DNA of 64,000 nt from Microbacterium sp. LWO14-1.2 (GCF_038397715.1 NZ_CP151633.1:372001-436000); one strand, 5' to 3'; positions 17,435 to 28,639 are shown, counted from the first letter of the stretch. Notes: generated from the letters alone by a model not told the origin. Translations and numbers: made by a program.

Positions 17435-18232
17435 TTATTCGGCGATATCCGATTCCGTGGAGGAGGAGTCGTCGTCGACCTGGACGATGACGAGCGTCAC
17501 GTTGTCCCGCCCGCCGTTCTCGAGTGCGGCGTTCAGCATCGCGTCGACCGCGGCGGCCGGGTCGGCGTTCTCCCGGAGGAAGTGCTGGATGCCGTAGTCG
17601 GTGAGCTCTTTGGTGAGGCCGTCGGAACAGATCACGAAGCGGTCGCCGGCCCGGACGTCGAGCGTGACATAGTCGGGCGGCGTGAGCTCGCTCGCGCCCA
17701 CCGCGCGCGTGATGACATTGCTGTACGGGTGGCCCTCTGCTTCTTCGGGGCTGATCTTGCCGGAGGCGATCAGCTCTTGCACGACCGAGTGATCGGTCGT
17801 CACCTGGATCAGCCGGTCGTCGCGCAGCAGGTATACGCGAGAATCGCCGATGTTCAGCGCGACCCAGCGCGGCTCGTCGCCGTCGAGCTCGAGGAAGACG
17901 CCGGTCAGCGTCGTTCCCGTCCCCTCGTCCGTGGCCTCGGGGTGGTCGGCGATGTCGCCGACGGCCAGCTCCAACGCGCGCTCGATCTCGCCGCGCTGCA
18001 CGGGACCTTCGGTCACCATCGCCTCGAGGCGCTTGACCGTGCTCTGGCTGGCGATCTCGCCGCCCGCGTGTCCGCCCATGCCGTCCGCGACGATGAACAG
18101 CGGATACTCCGCGAAGAAGGCGTCCTGGTTCGTCTCGCGGCGGCGCCCGACATCGGTGACGCCGGCCCACGACACCACCAGAGGGTGCCGCGAAACCGTG
18201 ACGCTGTGCGTCCTCGTCGTCGTCTCAGCCAC
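17435..18232 (-). CDS. PP2C family serine/threonine phosphatase
   Basis: A metal-dependent protein phosphatase of 265 residues. All PP2C motifs are present: ETNQDAFF, VADGMGGHAGGE, NIGDSRVYLL, CSDGLT and GGRDNVTLVIV, which supply the aspartates of the two-metal site. No receptor or membrane part is attached, so it is a soluble catalytic domain. The GTG at 18232 is preferred because GGAGG stands about seven bases upstream; a GTG at 18280 would add 16 residues. The FtsK/EccC-like gene starts 14 or 59 bases downstream, so the two are likely co-transcribed. The kinase it opposes is not in the window. Confidence 0.9.
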   Translation of the reverse strand: MAETTTRTHSVTVSRHPLVVSWAGVTDVGRRRETNQDAFFAEYPLFIVADGMGGHAGGEIASQSTVKRLEAMVTEGPVQRGEIERALELAVGDIADHPEATDEGTGTTLTGVFLELDGDEPRWVALNIGDSRVYLLRDDRLIQVTTDHSVVQELIASGKISPEEAEGHPYSNVITRAVGASELTPPDYVTLDVRAGDRFVICSDGLTKELTDYGIQHFLRENADPAAAVDAMLNAALENGGRDNVTLVIVQVDDDSSSTESDIAE

Positions 18233-18304
18233 TCGTCGCCTCCGAAATGCCTCTGGGTCGGGCGGCCCCAGGGTACTCACACATCGTAGTGGACTCCGCC
18301 CCGC

Positions 18305-19288
18305 TCACACGCGCGCCCCGGGGTCCTCGGGAAGCGGGAAGAGCGCGTCGATCTCAGCCAGTTCGTCCTCGTCGGGACGCCAGGCATCCCCGGCCTGCGC
18401 ATTCGCTTCGACCTGCTCCACCGACGTCGCGCCCGCGATCACGCTCGAGATGCGCTGATCGGCGAGGAGCCAGCCGAAGGCGGCCTGCACCATCGTGATG
18501 CCGCGGACATCGCAGAAGGAGCGGAGCGCATCGAGCGCGTCCCAAGGAGCCCGTTCCCACACGTGGCGTCGCGTCGACATGATCCGGCTCGACTCCGGAC
18601 CCCCGTCACGGGAGAACTTGCCGGTGAGCAGGCCGTTGTGCAGCGGGAAGTAGGGGAAGAACCCGAGTCCGTAGCGTTCGACGGCGGGAAGGACCTCCCG
18701 CTCCGCCGCCCGGGCGAGGAGCGAGTAGTGGTTCTGCGCCGAGACGAATCGGCCGCCGTGGCGGTCGCGCGAGACGAACTCGGCCTCGGCGATCTGCCAT
18801 CCGCTGAAATTCGAGTGCCCGTAGTACCGGATCTTGCCCTCGCGCACGAGCTCGTCGAGGGCGTCGAGCGTCTCGGCGATCGGGGTCTCCGGATCCGGCA
18901 GATGGAGCTGGTACAGGTCGATCCAGTCGGTCCGCAGCCGCCGGAGCGATTCCTCGACCGCACGTCGCACGTAGCGACGGGACCCCCGTCCCGCAGGGAA
19001 GTCATAGCCCATGTCGCGCTCGTGCCCGAACTTGGTGGCGAGGACGACGCGATCCCGGCGGCCGTCGAGCGCCTCCCCCATCAGCGATTCGCTGGAACCG
19101 GGCACCGCCCCGTACATGTCGGCGGTGTCGAGGAAGGTGATGCCGTTGTCGATGGCGGCATCGATGACGTAGCGGGTTCCGTCGAGCGTCTCGGTGGCGG
19201 TGCCTGCTCGGCCGAAGTTGTTGCATCCGAGGCCGGTCGACGACACGAGGAGTCCGGAAGCGCCGACACGGCGCTGCGACGTGAGCAT
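18305..19288 (-). CDS. Aldo/keto reductase
   Basis: A 327-residue NADPH-dependent oxidoreductase with a TIM-barrel. The catalytic tetrad can be read as Asp and Tyr in LDTADMYG, Lys in LATKFG, and His in YQLHLPD. The C-terminal cofactor segment SSVIAGATSVEQVEANA is typical of the family. The substrate is unknown; such proteins act on aldehydes and ketones or resemble channel beta subunits. The ATG at 19288 is six bases after a TAGCGT box, with GGAGG in the gap. It is a single gene downstream of the DUF5684 terminator. Confidence 0.9.
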   Translation of the reverse strand: MLTSQRRVGASGLLVSSTGLGCNNFGRAGTATETLDGTRYVIDAAIDNGITFLDTADMYGAVPGSSESLMGEALDGRRDRVVLATKFGHERDMGYDFPAGRGSRRYVRRAVEESLRRLRTDWIDLYQLHLPDPETPIAETLDALDELVREGKIRYYGHSNFSGWQIAEAEFVSRDRHGGRFVSAQNHYSLLARAAEREVLPAVERYGLGFFPYFPLHNGLLTGKFSRDGGPESSRIMSTRRHVWERAPWDALDALRSFCDVRGITMVQAAFGWLLADQRISSVIAGATSVEQVEANAQAGDAWRPDEDELAEIDALFPLPEDPGARV

Positions 19289-19294
19289 GCCTCC

Positions 19295-19300
19295 ACGCTA
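19295..19300 (-). promoter_or_regulatory. -10 box before the aldo/keto reductase
   Basis: TAGCGT on the minus strand ends six bases before the ATG. The spacer GGAGGC could be a ribosome site if transcription starts earlier. Confidence 0.4.
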
Positions 19301-19338
19301 TCGTCTCCCACCGGCCCGCATGCCACTCCTGGAACGCG

Positions 19339-19370
19339 GAAGAGCCTCCGACCGGGGTCGGAGGCTCTTC
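19339..19370 (-). terminator. Terminator after the DUF5684 gene
   Basis: A 14-bp stem (19339-19352 with 19357-19370) with a 4-base loop lies 19 bases after the DUF5684 stop on the minus strand. Confidence 0.75.
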
Positions 19371-19388
19371 GTGCACTGCGGCGCCGGG

Positions 19389-20189
19389 TCAGGCCGGCGG
19401 CTGAGTGGGGTTGGTCGGCGGAGCCGGGGGCGCAGCCGGCGGAGCGGTCGGCGGAGCCGGCGGCACCTGCGGCGCAGCGGGCGGAGCGGACGGCGGTGCC
19501 GGCGGCACGTCGGGGTTCGACGGCGCTGCGGGAGGGGCGTAGCCGGGCTGCGCGGGCGGGGTGTAACCCGGCTGCTGCGGCGGAGCGTAGCCGGGCTGGG
19601 TCGGCGGGGCGTAACCCTGCTGCGGCTGACCGTAACCCTGCTGCGGCTGGCCGTAGCCCTGCTGCGGCTGGCCGTAGCCGGGACCTGCCACCGCGCTCGG
19701 CTGCGTGGGCACACCGTCCCACACCGTCTTGTCGGCGAAGAAGCCGTTGCCCGCCCACGGAGCCGGAGCGATGTTCGGGTTCCAGCGCGACTTGTCGAAC
19801 GCGTTGATGCCGAGCCACACGATGCCGAGGAGCACCCAGAGAATCACCCAGACGGCGTCCTTCTGCAGCTTGAGGCCGATGCGCCAGGCCGCGAGTGCGA
19901 GGACCACGGCGAGTGCGATACCCGTGAGGAAGTTGAGGTACGGGATGAGCGAGAGGCCGATCGCGATGAGGACGACCCACGGCGACAGGTCTCCGAGCTT
20001 CGCGAAGACCATGTAGTTGTACACCGGCACCCAGGCGCGCCACTTGCCCTGCACGCCGGCCTTGTCGAAGATCTTCATCAGGAAGAAGGCGACGAGGACG
20101 TAGCCCACGATCGCGATGAGGAAGCCTACGAGCGCCACGATGCCGAAGACGGCAGCGGCACCTGGCCCGTAATAGTAATCGTCGTACAT
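19389..20189 (-). CDS. DUF5684 membrane protein with Pro/Gln-rich tail
   Basis: A 266-residue protein of unknown function. The N-terminal half has about four membrane segments and the family signature (GVQGKWRAWVPVYNYMVFAKLG). The second half is a low-complexity tail with three GYGQPQQ heptads, then GYAPPTQP-type units and a Pro/Ala end. Such tails are found in actinobacterial membrane proteins and are probably disordered and cytoplasmic or wall-facing. A GGAGGGG ribosome site precedes the ATG. A perfect inverted repeat (20244-20261) lies upstream and the terminator at 19339 closes the unit. Confidence 0.85.
   Translation of the reverse strand: MYDDYYYGPGAAAVFGIVALVGFLIAIVGYVLVAFFLMKIFDKAGVQGKWRAWVPVYNYMVFAKLGDLSPWVVLIAIGLSLIPYLNFLTGIALAVVLALAAWRIGLKLQKDAVWVILWVLLGIVWLGINAFDKSRWNPNIAPAPWAGNGFFADKTVWDGVPTQPSAVAGPGYGQPQQGYGQPQQGYGQPQQGYAPPTQPGYAPPQQPGYTPPAQPGYAPPAAPSNPDVPPAPPSAPPAAPQVPPAPPTAPPAAPPAPPTNPTQPPA
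19610..19672 (-). repeat. Three tandem 21-bp copies inside the DUF5684 gene
   Basis: Three 21-base units, at 19610-19630, 19631-19651 and 19652-19672, differ at two or three positions and encode the GYGQPQQ heptads. They are coding repeats that can change copy number by slippage. Confidence 0.8.
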
Positions 20190-20243
20190 GATCCCCTCCG
20201 AAATGGGACTGATGGGGGCGCTGGCCGCGCCGCGTCACCCACC

Positions 20244-20261
20244 ATATCGGTGCGCCGATAT
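20244..20261. promoter_or_regulatory. Perfect inverted repeat upstream of the DUF5684 gene
   Basis: ATATCGG (20244-20250) and CCGATAT (20255-20261) are separated by four bases, 55 bases upstream of the DUF5684 start and 49 bases after the yaaA stop. It could be an operator. As a terminator for yaaA it is short and A/T-rich at the base. Confidence 0.4.
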
Positions 20262-20309
20262 TGCGGGCAACGACACACGCGGGGAGAAATCCCCACGTGT
20301 CCGTACGCG

Positions 20310-21056
20310 TCATTCCGCGACGACGAGCTCCAGTGTCGCCCGCTCCGACGAGTCGCGCAGAACGACACCCCGCGACTCCGCCCAGGTGCGGAGCGCGCGC
20401 AGCGACGCGATGCGCGGACGATCCTCCGCGAGGGCGCGCACGAGCATCCCCTTCGACTTCTTGTTGAAGTGGTTCAGAGCCTTGCCGTGCTCCGTCACGA
20501 CCCGCACGTAGGATGAGTCGACGTCCGCCGGGATCGGACCGAGGGCGACGTACGCCTCACTGCGCAGGTCGAGCACGAAGTCCGGCTCCTCGCTCGCGAT
20601 CGCCGCGCTGGTCGCCTCCGCCCAGTGCCGCCGCAGCGGTGGGATGCCGGGCAGCGAGGTCCCGGCCGCGAGACGATAGGCCGGGATGCCGTCGAGGGCG
20701 CCGACAGGTCCGAGAGGCGCCGAGTGGATCCACACGTGGCCGGCGAGCCAGCGCCGCGACGCGGACGACAGCGAGGTCGCGTCGAGCGCGTCGTACAGCA
20801 CTCCTGTGTAGCGGTCGACGGCCGGCATCGTCGGAGCGGTCAGCAGCTCGCGATTGTGAGCGATGTCTCCCGCCTGCTTGTCGCTGAGCTTGAGGACGCG
20901 CTGTGCGAGGGTCGGGTCGCCCGCGAGCCCGACGAGGGCGTCGGCCACCGCCCGACGCCGGTCGCGCAGTGCAGGAAGGGCGAGACGGTCGAGGTCGAGT
21001 GGCGCACCGGCACCACCCGGGCGCTTGGTCTCCGAGGGCGGGAGCAGGATCTTCAT
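20310..21056 (-). CDS. yaaA: Peroxide stress protein YaaA family (DUF328)
   Basis: A 248-residue member of the YaaA/DUF328 family, which in E. coli limits intracellular free iron and oxidative DNA damage. The signature start MKILLPPSETKRPGG, the segment SDKQAGDIAHNREL, and the C-terminal KALNHFNKKSKGMLVRAL are all present. The C-terminal basic segment is the conserved DNA-interacting part in the family. A GGAGGCG site precedes the ATG. It follows the ATP synthase terminator, so it is transcribed independently. Confidence 0.9.
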   Translation of the reverse strand: MKILLPPSETKRPGGAGAPLDLDRLALPALRDRRRAVADALVGLAGDPTLAQRVLKLSDKQAGDIAHNRELLTAPTMPAVDRYTGVLYDALDATSLSSASRRWLAGHVWIHSAPLGPVGALDGIPAYRLAAGTSLPGIPPLRRHWAEATSAAIASEEPDFVLDLRSEAYVALGPIPADVDSSYVRVVTEHGKALNHFNKKSKGMLVRALAEDRPRIASLRALRTWAESRGVVLRDSSERATLELVVAE

Positions 21057-21080
21057 GGCGCCTCCGCGGGCACAGACGCG

Positions 21081-21114
21081 TCCGCCTCGGCACCGAAGAC
21101 GGTGCCGAGGCGGA
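21081..21114 (-). terminator. Terminator of the ATP synthase operon
   Basis: A perfect 14-bp stem (21081-21094 with 21101-21114) with a 6-base loop lies 18 bases after the atpC stop. No T-run, as is common in high-GC genomes. Confidence 0.8.
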
Positions 21115-21132
21115 TGCGATGATTGTTGCTGG

Positions 21133-21393
21133 TCAGGAGATCAGGGCGGCGTTGCCTGCCACAATCGTCAGGTCGTTGCCCTCCATCGAGAGGAATCCGT
21201 CCTGCGCGTTGGCGAGCACCTTCGACCCGTCGGTCTGGGTGATCCGGACCTGGCCTTCGGCGAGGATGGCCAGCACCGGCTCGTGGCCGGACATGAAGCC
21301 GATCTCGCCCTCGACGGTCTTCGCGACCACGAGGCTCGCTTCTCCCGTCCAGACCTCCGCGTCGGCGGAGACGAGGCTGACGTGCAGGGCCAT
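21133..21393 (-). CDS. atpC: ATP synthase epsilon subunit
   Basis: The 86-residue epsilon subunit of the F1 central stalk couples rotation and can inhibit ATP hydrolysis. Only the N-terminal beta-sandwich is present (MALHVSLVSADAEVWTGEA, then GEIGFMSGHEPVLAIL). The C-terminal helical hairpin found in longer epsilon subunits is missing, as in several actinobacteria. The ATG at 21393 starts two bases after the atpD stop, with AGGAGA upstream, so the longer frame start at 21426 is rejected. It is the last gene of the operon. Confidence 0.93.
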   Translation of the reverse strand: MALHVSLVSADAEVWTGEASLVVAKTVEGEIGFMSGHEPVLAILAEGQVRITQTDGSKVLANAQDGFLSMEGNDLTIVAGNAALIS

Positions 21394-21395
21394 GG

Positions 21396-22871
<1,476 letters not shown>

Positions 22872-23771
22872 CTATTTGCTCGACGAGAGGGCGTCGGCGC
22901 CGCCGACGATCTCCGCGATCTGCTGCGTGATCTCCGCCTGGCGAGCGTTGTTGCGCAGGCGGGTGTAGTCGGTGATGAGCTTGTCGGCGTTGTCGCTGGC
23001 CGACTTCATCGCCTTCTGCGTCGCGGCCTGCTTGGCGGCGGACGACTGCAGAAGCGCGTTGAAGACGCGGCTCTGGATGTACACCGGCAGGATCGCGTCG
23101 AGAACGGTCTCGGCATCCGGCTCGAACTCGTACAGCGGGTAGACGGTGCTGCCCGCTTCCGAGTCGTCGGCTTCCGTGATCTCCAGCGGCAGCAGGCGCA
23201 CGGACTCCGGCGACTGCGTCATCATGCTGACGAAGCGGTTGTAGACGAGGTGGATCTCGTCGACGCCGCCCTCGTCCGCACCGCGCGAGAACGCCTCGAG
23301 CAGCGTGGCCGAGATCTCCTCCGCGGTGTGGAACGACGGGGTGTCGGTGTCGCCCGTCCACTCCGCAGCCGACTCGATACGACGGAACTGGAAGTACCCG
23401 ACGGCCTTGCGACCGATGAGGTAGAACACCGGCTCCTTGCCCTGCTCACGCAAGAGCGATGCCACCTCGAGACCCTCACGGAGGATCTGCGAGTTGAAGG
23501 CTCCGGCGAGACCGCGGTCCGACGAGAAGATCACGACCGCGGAGCGGCGGATGTTCTCGGGCTCACGGGTGAGCGGGTGATCGACGTTCGAGTGCGTCGC
23601 GACGGCCGACACGGCCCTCGTCACGGCCCGCGCGAAGGGGCTGGACGCCTTGACGCGTGCCATCGCCTTCTGGATGCGCGAAGCCGCGATGAGTTCCATC
23701 GCCTTCGTGATCTTCTTGGTCGTCTGAGCAGAAGAGATCTTCTGCTTGTAGACCCTGAGTTGAGCGCCCAT
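22872..23771 (-). CDS. atpG: ATP synthase gamma subunit
   Basis: The rotating central shaft of F1, 299 residues. Long N- and C-terminal coiled-coil helices are seen ([25 protein letters not shown] and [21 protein letters not shown]), with a Rossmann-like middle domain containing [13 protein letters not shown]. Position between atpA and atpD is canonical, and the ATG start is clear. Confidence 0.97.
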   Translation of the reverse strand: MGAQLRVYKQKISSAQTTKKITKAMELIAASRIQKAMARVKASSPFARAVTRAVSAVATHSNVDHPLTREPENIRRSAVVIFSSDRGLAGAFNSQILREGLEVASLLREQGKEPVFYLIGRKAVGYFQFRRIESAAEWTGDTDTPSFHTAEEISATLLEAFSRGADEGGVDEIHLVYNRFVSMMTQSPESVRLLPLEITEADDSEAGSTVYPLYEFEPDAETVLDAILPVYIQSRVFNALLQSSAAKQAATQKAMKSASDNADKLITDYTRLRNNARQAEITQQIAEIVGGADALSSSK

Positions 23772-23790
23772 GAATCAGTTCCTCACGCGA

Positions 23791-25431
23791 TTACGCGCGA
23801 CGACCCTTGACGATCTTCTCCTGGTTGACGTCCTCGGCCTCGGCCGCAGCGTGCTCCTCGTGGCCCGGGGCGCCGATGGCGTGACCCTTGCCGCCCTGGA
23901 ACTCCAGGATGAAGGCATCCGTCTGCTTCTCGAGCTCTGCGACCGTGGCGTCGTCGAGGACGTTGGTCTCGCGCAGAGTGTCGAGCACCGAGGTGTTGCG
24001 ACGCAGGTAGTCCAGGAGCTCTCGCTCGAACCGCAGCACGTCCTCGACCTCGATCGAGTCGAGCTTGCCGTTGGTACCGGCCCAGATCGACACGACCTGC
24101 TCCTCGACGGGGTACGGCGAGTACTGCGGCTGCTTGAGCAGCTCGGTCAGACGCGCACCACGCGAGAGCTGACGACGCGAGGCGGCGTCGAGGTCGGAGG
24201 CGAACATCGCGAAGGCCTCGAGCGAGCGGTACTGGGCCAGCTCGAGCTTGAGCGTTCCGGAGACCTTCTTGATCGACTTGACCTGCGCGTCACCGCCGAC
24301 TCGCGACACCGAGATACCCACGTCGACCGCCGGACGCTGGTTGGCGTTGAACAGGTCGGACTGGAGGAAGATCTGGCCGTCGGTGATCGAGATCACGTTG
24401 GTCGGGATGTACGCCGAGACGTCGTTGGCCTTGGTCTCGATGATGGGCAGACCCGTCATCGATCCCGCACCGAGCTCGTCGGAGAGCTTCGCGCACCGCT
24501 CGAGCAGACGCGAGTGCAGGTAGAAGACGTCGCCGGGGTACGCCTCGCGGCCCGGCGGGCGACGCAGGAGGAGCGACACGGCGCGGTACGCCTCGGCCTG
24601 CTTCGACAGGTCGTCGAAGATGATCAGGACGTGCTTGCCGCCGTACATCCAGTGCTGACCGATGGCCGAACCGGTGTAGGGAGCGAGGTACTTGAAACCG
24701 GCGGGGTCGGATGCCGGAGCCGCCACGATCGTGGTGTACTCCAGTGCGCCGGCCTCTTCGAGCGCGCCCTTCACCGAAGCGATGGTCGAGCCCTTCTGGC
24801 CGATGGCGACGTAGATGCAGCGGACCTGCTTGCTGACGTCGCCCGACTCCCAGTTGGCCTTCTGGTTGATGATCGTGTCGATCGCGATGGCCGTCTTGCC
24901 GGTCTGGCGGTCGCCGATGATCAGCTGACGCTGGCCACGGCCGACGGGGATCATCGCGTCGATGGCCTTGATGCCGGTCTGCATGGGCTCGTGCACCGAC
25001 TTGCGCTGCATCACGCCGGGCGCCTGGAGCTCGAGCTCGCGGACACCCTCGGTCGCGATCGCGCCGAGGCCGTCGATCGGGTTGCCGAGCGGGTCGACCA
25101 CGCGGCCCAGGTAGCCGTCGCCGACGGGGACCGAGAGGACCTCGCCCGTGCGGGTGACTTCCTGACCCGCCTCGATGCCGGTGAAGTCGCCGAGGACGAC
25201 GACGCCGATCTCGTGCTCGTCGAGGTTCAGCGCGAGACCCTTGGTGCCGTCGGCGAAGGTCACGAGCTCGTTCGCCATGACGCCGGGCAGTCCCTCGACG
25301 TGGGCGATGCCGTCGGCCGCGTCGATGACGGTGCCGACCTCGGTCGCCGCAGCCCCGGTGGGCTCGTATGCCGCGGCGAAGTCCTTCAGCGCGTCACGGA
25401 TGACGTCGGGGCTGATCGATAGTTCTGCCAT
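23791..25431 (-). CDS. atpA: ATP synthase alpha subunit
   Basis: The non-catalytic nucleotide-binding subunit of F1, 546 residues. The P-loop is GDRQTGKT (173-180), and the Arg finger region SVSRVGG is present. The C-terminus carries a charged extension of about 30 residues ([19 protein letters not shown]), seen in other actinobacteria. It is 47 bases downstream of atpH. Confidence 0.98.
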   Translation of the reverse strand: MAELSISPDVIRDALKDFAAAYEPTGAAATEVGTVIDAADGIAHVEGLPGVMANELVTFADGTKGLALNLDEHEIGVVVLGDFTGIEAGQEVTRTGEVLSVPVGDGYLGRVVDPLGNPIDGLGAIATEGVRELELQAPGVMQRKSVHEPMQTGIKAIDAMIPVGRGQRQLIIGDRQTGKTAIAIDTIINQKANWESGDVSKQVRCIYVAIGQKGSTIASVKGALEEAGALEYTTIVAAPASDPAGFKYLAPYTGSAIGQHWMYGGKHVLIIFDDLSKQAEAYRAVSLLLRRPPGREAYPGDVFYLHSRLLERCAKLSDELGAGSMTGLPIIETKANDVSAYIPTNVISITDGQIFLQSDLFNANQRPAVDVGISVSRVGGDAQVKSIKKVSGTLKLELAQYRSLEAFAMFASDLDAASRRQLSRGARLTELLKQPQYSPYPVEEQVVSIWAGTNGKLDSIEVEDVLRFERELLDYLRRNTSVLDTLRETNVLDDATVAELEKQTDAFILEFQGGKGHAIGAPGHEEHAAAEAEDVNQEKIVKGRRA

Positions 25432-25478
25432 TGTCTTCCCTTTGTATCTGGGTGCGCGGTTCCCCGCGCGAAGTCGTG

Positions 25479-26270
25479 TTAGCCGGCGAGCTTCTGGCGA
25501 AGATCGGCGAGACGGGCGGAGATGCTTCCGTCGATGACGTCATCGGCGATCTGCACGCGCAGACCTCCGACCACGGCGGGGTCGATGACCTCGTTGAGCG
25601 CGACCGTCCCTTCGTAGCGACGCGAGAGCGCGTCGCTCAGACGGGTGCGCTGAGCCTCGGTGAGCGACTTCGCGGTGTAGACCGTGGCGACGACACGGTC
25701 GCCCTGGCTGGCCACGATGCGCATCGCGCGCGACAGCAGCTGGCGCACGCGGCGCTCGCGGGGCTGGCGCACCAGCGACGAGACGATCAGCGCGGTCGGG
25801 GCGCTGGTCGCTCCGCCTGCGAGCAGACGGTCGATCAGCGAGCCCTTGGCGTCTTCTCCCCCGAGCCGGCTGCCGAGCGCGAGCTCGAGTTCCGGGTTCG
25901 CGGCCACCACGCGAGTGAAGCCGAAGAGCTCTCCCTCGATGTCGGCCTTCGGGTCGGCGAGTGCCGCGGCGCGGATGGCGAGCTCCTCGATGCCGTCCGT
26001 CAGCTCGGAGGCCGACGACCAGCGCTCCGCGACAGCCGCCTTCAGAACGCTCTGCGTGTTCTGCGAGAACCCGCCGAACACCGCTGCGACGACGTTCTGT
26101 CGCGCCACGGCCGCGGCCGCGGGGTCGGCGAGCGCGCCGCTCAGCTGGGACGACTCGGCCACGGCGCGGGCGGCTGCGAACAGCTCCTGCGCCGTGTCGA
26201 GGGTGACGTCCGTCGCTGCGGCAAGCGCCTGAGTGGATGCCGCGAGTGCCTGAGTGGTCGCGCTGCCCAT
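25479..26270 (-). CDS. atpH: ATP synthase delta subunit
   Basis: The F1 delta (OSCP-type) subunit links F1 to the peripheral stalk. At 263 residues it is longer than the E. coli protein (about 177), as usual in actinobacteria. The conserved C-terminal segment [23 protein letters not shown] is intact. The start overlaps the atpF stop by one base (TAATG), indicating coupling. The N-terminus contains an imperfect internal repeat ([14 protein letters not shown]). Confidence 0.94.
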   Translation of the reverse strand: MGSATTQALAASTQALAAATDVTLDTAQELFAAARAVAESSQLSGALADPAAAAVARQNVVAAVFGGFSQNTQSVLKAAVAERWSSASELTDGIEELAIRAAALADPKADIEGELFGFTRVVAANPELELALGSRLGGEDAKGSLIDRLLAGGATSAPTALIVSSLVRQPRERRVRQLLSRAMRIVASQGDRVVATVYTAKSLTEAQRTRLSDALSRRYEGTVALNEVIDPAVVGGLRVQIADDVIDGSISARLADLRQKLAG

Positions 26271-26827
26271 TACTGAGCCGCCTTCTCGGATGCTTCGAGG
26301 TCGGCGAGGAAGCGGTCGACGACGGCCGTCGCGCGCGCATCGTCGGAGAGGGTCTCTCCGACCACGCCGCCGGCGAGGTCGATCGCGAGCGTGCCCACCT
26401 CGCTGCGGAGCGAGACGAGAGCGGTCTGACGCTCGGCCTCGATCTGCGAGTGCGCTGCCGCGGTGAGGCGAGCGGCTTCGGCCGTCGCGGTCTCCTTGGC
26501 CTCGGCGACGATCTTCTTGCCGTCCTCACGGGCGGCCTCGCGGATCTCGCCGGCCTCGGTGCGAGCCTCGGCCAGCTGACGCGTGTACTCCTCGAGCGCG
26601 GCCTCGGCCTGCTTCTGAGCCTCGTCGGCCTTGGCGATGTTGCCCTCGATCGCGGCGGAGCGCTTGTCGAGCATCGCCGTGAACTTCGGAAGGGCGACCT
26701 TCCACACGACGAGGAGGATGATGAGGAACCACAGGCCCGACCAGATGATGTCGTACCACGCGGGGATCAGCGGGTTGTGCGCCGCCTCACCCTCAGCCGC
26801 GAGGTTCGTGACAAGAGCGTTCAGCAT
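26270..26827 (-). CDS. atpF: ATP synthase subunit b
   Basis: The peripheral-stalk subunit, 185 residues. One membrane segment near the N-terminus (WYDIIWSGLWFLIILLVVW) is followed by a long charged helix for dimerisation and contact with delta. Its one-base overlap with atpH supports the assignment. Length is normal for a single b subunit; no b' or b-delta fusion is seen. Confidence 0.96.
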   Translation of the reverse strand: MLNALVTNLAAEGEAAHNPLIPAWYDIIWSGLWFLIILLVVWKVALPKFTAMLDKRSAAIEGNIAKADEAQKQAEAALEEYTRQLAEARTEAGEIREAAREDGKKIVAEAKETATAEAARLTAAAHSQIEAERQTALVSLRSEVGTLAIDLAGGVVGETLSDDARATAVVDRFLADLEASEKAAQ

Positions 26828-26854
26828 CCTGTCTCCTTCAGAAGTCGGTTCGGA

Positions 26855-27136
<282 letters not shown>

Positions 27137-27919
27137 TCAGTGCTCTTCTGCGACCGCGAGCTGGATGTAGACCGCGGTGAGGACGGTGAAGACGTATGCC
27201 TGCAGGACGGCCACCAGGATCTCGAAGAGAGTGAAGGCGCCGCCGAAGGCGAGGGTTCCGATACCGAGGGCGGCCCAGCCGCCGCCAGCGGTGAAGAAGA
27301 AGAACTGGGTGGCCGCGAAGCACAGCACCAGCAGCATGTGACCGACGACCATGTTCATCAGGAGTCGGAGCATCAGCGTGACCGGACGGATGATGAACGT
27401 CGAGAGGAACTCGATGGGGGTCACGATGAAGTAGACCGGCCACGGCACACCCGAGGGGAACAGCGCGTTCTTGAAGAACCCGCCGGGGCTCTTCTTGATG
27501 CCGGCGTAGATGAAGGTCACGTAGCTCACCAGCGCGAGCGTGAGCGGCACGGCGGCGATGCTCGTACCGGCGATGTTCAGGAACGGGATGATGCCCGTGA
27601 TGTTCATGAACAGCGTCATGAAGAAGATCGTCGTGAGGATCGGCAGGAACCGGTTGCCGTCCTTGCGGCCGAGCAGGTCGTGCGCGATGCCGCCGCGGAC
27701 GAAGTCGAGGCCCATCTCGACGACGCTCTGGAAGCGGCCGGGGACCACCTTCATGCGGCGCGTGCCGAGGACGAGCAGCAGGACGACGACGATCACGGAG
27801 AGCAGCTGCACCAGGTGGATCCGGTGCACGGGGATCCCCGCGACGGTGAAGAGGATCTCCGGGAAGAACTCGTCGATCGAAGGTCCGTGGAACTCGCCGT
27901 CGGAGGCAAGTCGGGGCAT
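27137..27919 (-). CDS. atpB: ATP synthase subunit a
   Basis: The stator channel subunit of Fo, with about five or six membrane segments. The essential Arg is in MLRLLMNMVVGHMLL, and the C-terminal segment VAVLQAYVFTVLTAVYIQLA is canonical. The start is uncertain. The frame is open up to a TTG at 28009, but the conserved protein (GEFHGPSIDEFFPEILFTVAG) begins just after the ATG at 27919, which gives 260 residues. Neither start has a clear ribosome site. It is the first subunit gene after atpI, with a 145-base gap. Confidence 0.9.
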   Translation of the reverse strand: MPRLASDGEFHGPSIDEFFPEILFTVAGIPVHRIHLVQLLSVIVVVLLLVLGTRRMKVVPGRFQSVVEMGLDFVRGGIAHDLLGRKDGNRFLPILTTIFFMTLFMNITGIIPFLNIAGTSIAAVPLTLALVSYVTFIYAGIKKSPGGFFKNALFPSGVPWPVYFIVTPIEFLSTFIIRPVTLMLRLLMNMVVGHMLLVLCFAATQFFFFTAGGGWAALGIGTLAFGGAFTLFEILVAVLQAYVFTVLTAVYIQLAVAEEH

Positions 27920-28063
27920 CAGGGTCGCAGCAAGATTAAACAGCGCGGGCTCCAGCTTCGGGGCACCGGATCGGACCGGGGCGACGATGGTCGGTGTGCT
28001 TCTGCGCAAGCGCTCGCGGGCGAGCGGCGGGCACGACTCAACACTATCAGAATAAAGGGTGTC

Positions 28064-28639
28064 CTAAGACCGCGGGGAGTCCTCTGCAGGCCCGTCCTCG
28101 GTGCTCTCGTCCCGCACGAGGTGGTGGCGGCCGGGGGCACGGTCCTCGGGCACCACGGTCGGCAGCTCGACCCCGGGGGCTCGGTCGGCGGGGGCCTCGG
28201 TGGGGAGCGACGCGTCACTGACGTTCGGAAGCCGCATACGGGTCAGGACCACGACATCGATGCCCAGCGACACGATGACCCCGGCCACGATCGACAGGAA
28301 GAACACCATCGGGTGGATCCAGGGCTGGCCGCTCAGCACGATCATGATCACGACGAACAGCCCGAGCTTGAGCAGCCACCCGCCGAGCACGATCGCGAAG
28401 AAGAACTGCACGTAGAGCGGGTCGCCGAACCAGCGGTTCGCGATCAGGATGCTGAGAGCCGTGATGCCGAGGAACAGCATCGCGAGCACGACGCCGAGGA
28501 GTCCGCTGGCGAGCCCCTCTCCCCCGCCGACCAGGAGCCCGACGAGACCGGCGACGACCGCGAGCACCACCATCGCGACGGCGGACCAGATGAGGGTTCT
28601 GCGCAGGATCGGGTTGCTGGATACGGGGTTCGGGCTCAT
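28064..28639 (-). CDS. AtpI-like membrane protein before the ATP synthase genes
   Basis: A 191-residue protein with four membrane segments in its first 130 residues and a charged, Pro-rich tail. Its position directly before atpB is that of AtpI/ATP synthase protein I, thought to assist ring assembly or Mg2+ supply. The sequence is too divergent to be sure by eye. The ATG start overlaps the wecA-like stop by one base (TGATG). The tail ends 55 bases before the atpB open frame. Confidence 0.75.
   Translation of the reverse strand: MSPNPVSSNPILRRTLIWSAVAMVVLAVVAGLVGLLVGGGEGLASGLLGVVLAMLFLGITALSILIANRWFGDPLYVQFFFAIVLGGWLLKLGLFVVIMIVLSGQPWIHPMVFFLSIVAGVIVSLGIDVVVLTRMRLPNVSDASLPTEAPADRAPGVELPTVVPEDRAPGRHHLVRDESTEDGPAEDSPRS

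Noticed and set aside
19610-19690. Tandem repeats considered as a CRISPR-like array
   Set aside because: Units are contiguous without spacers and encode GYGQPQQ heptads inside a gene.
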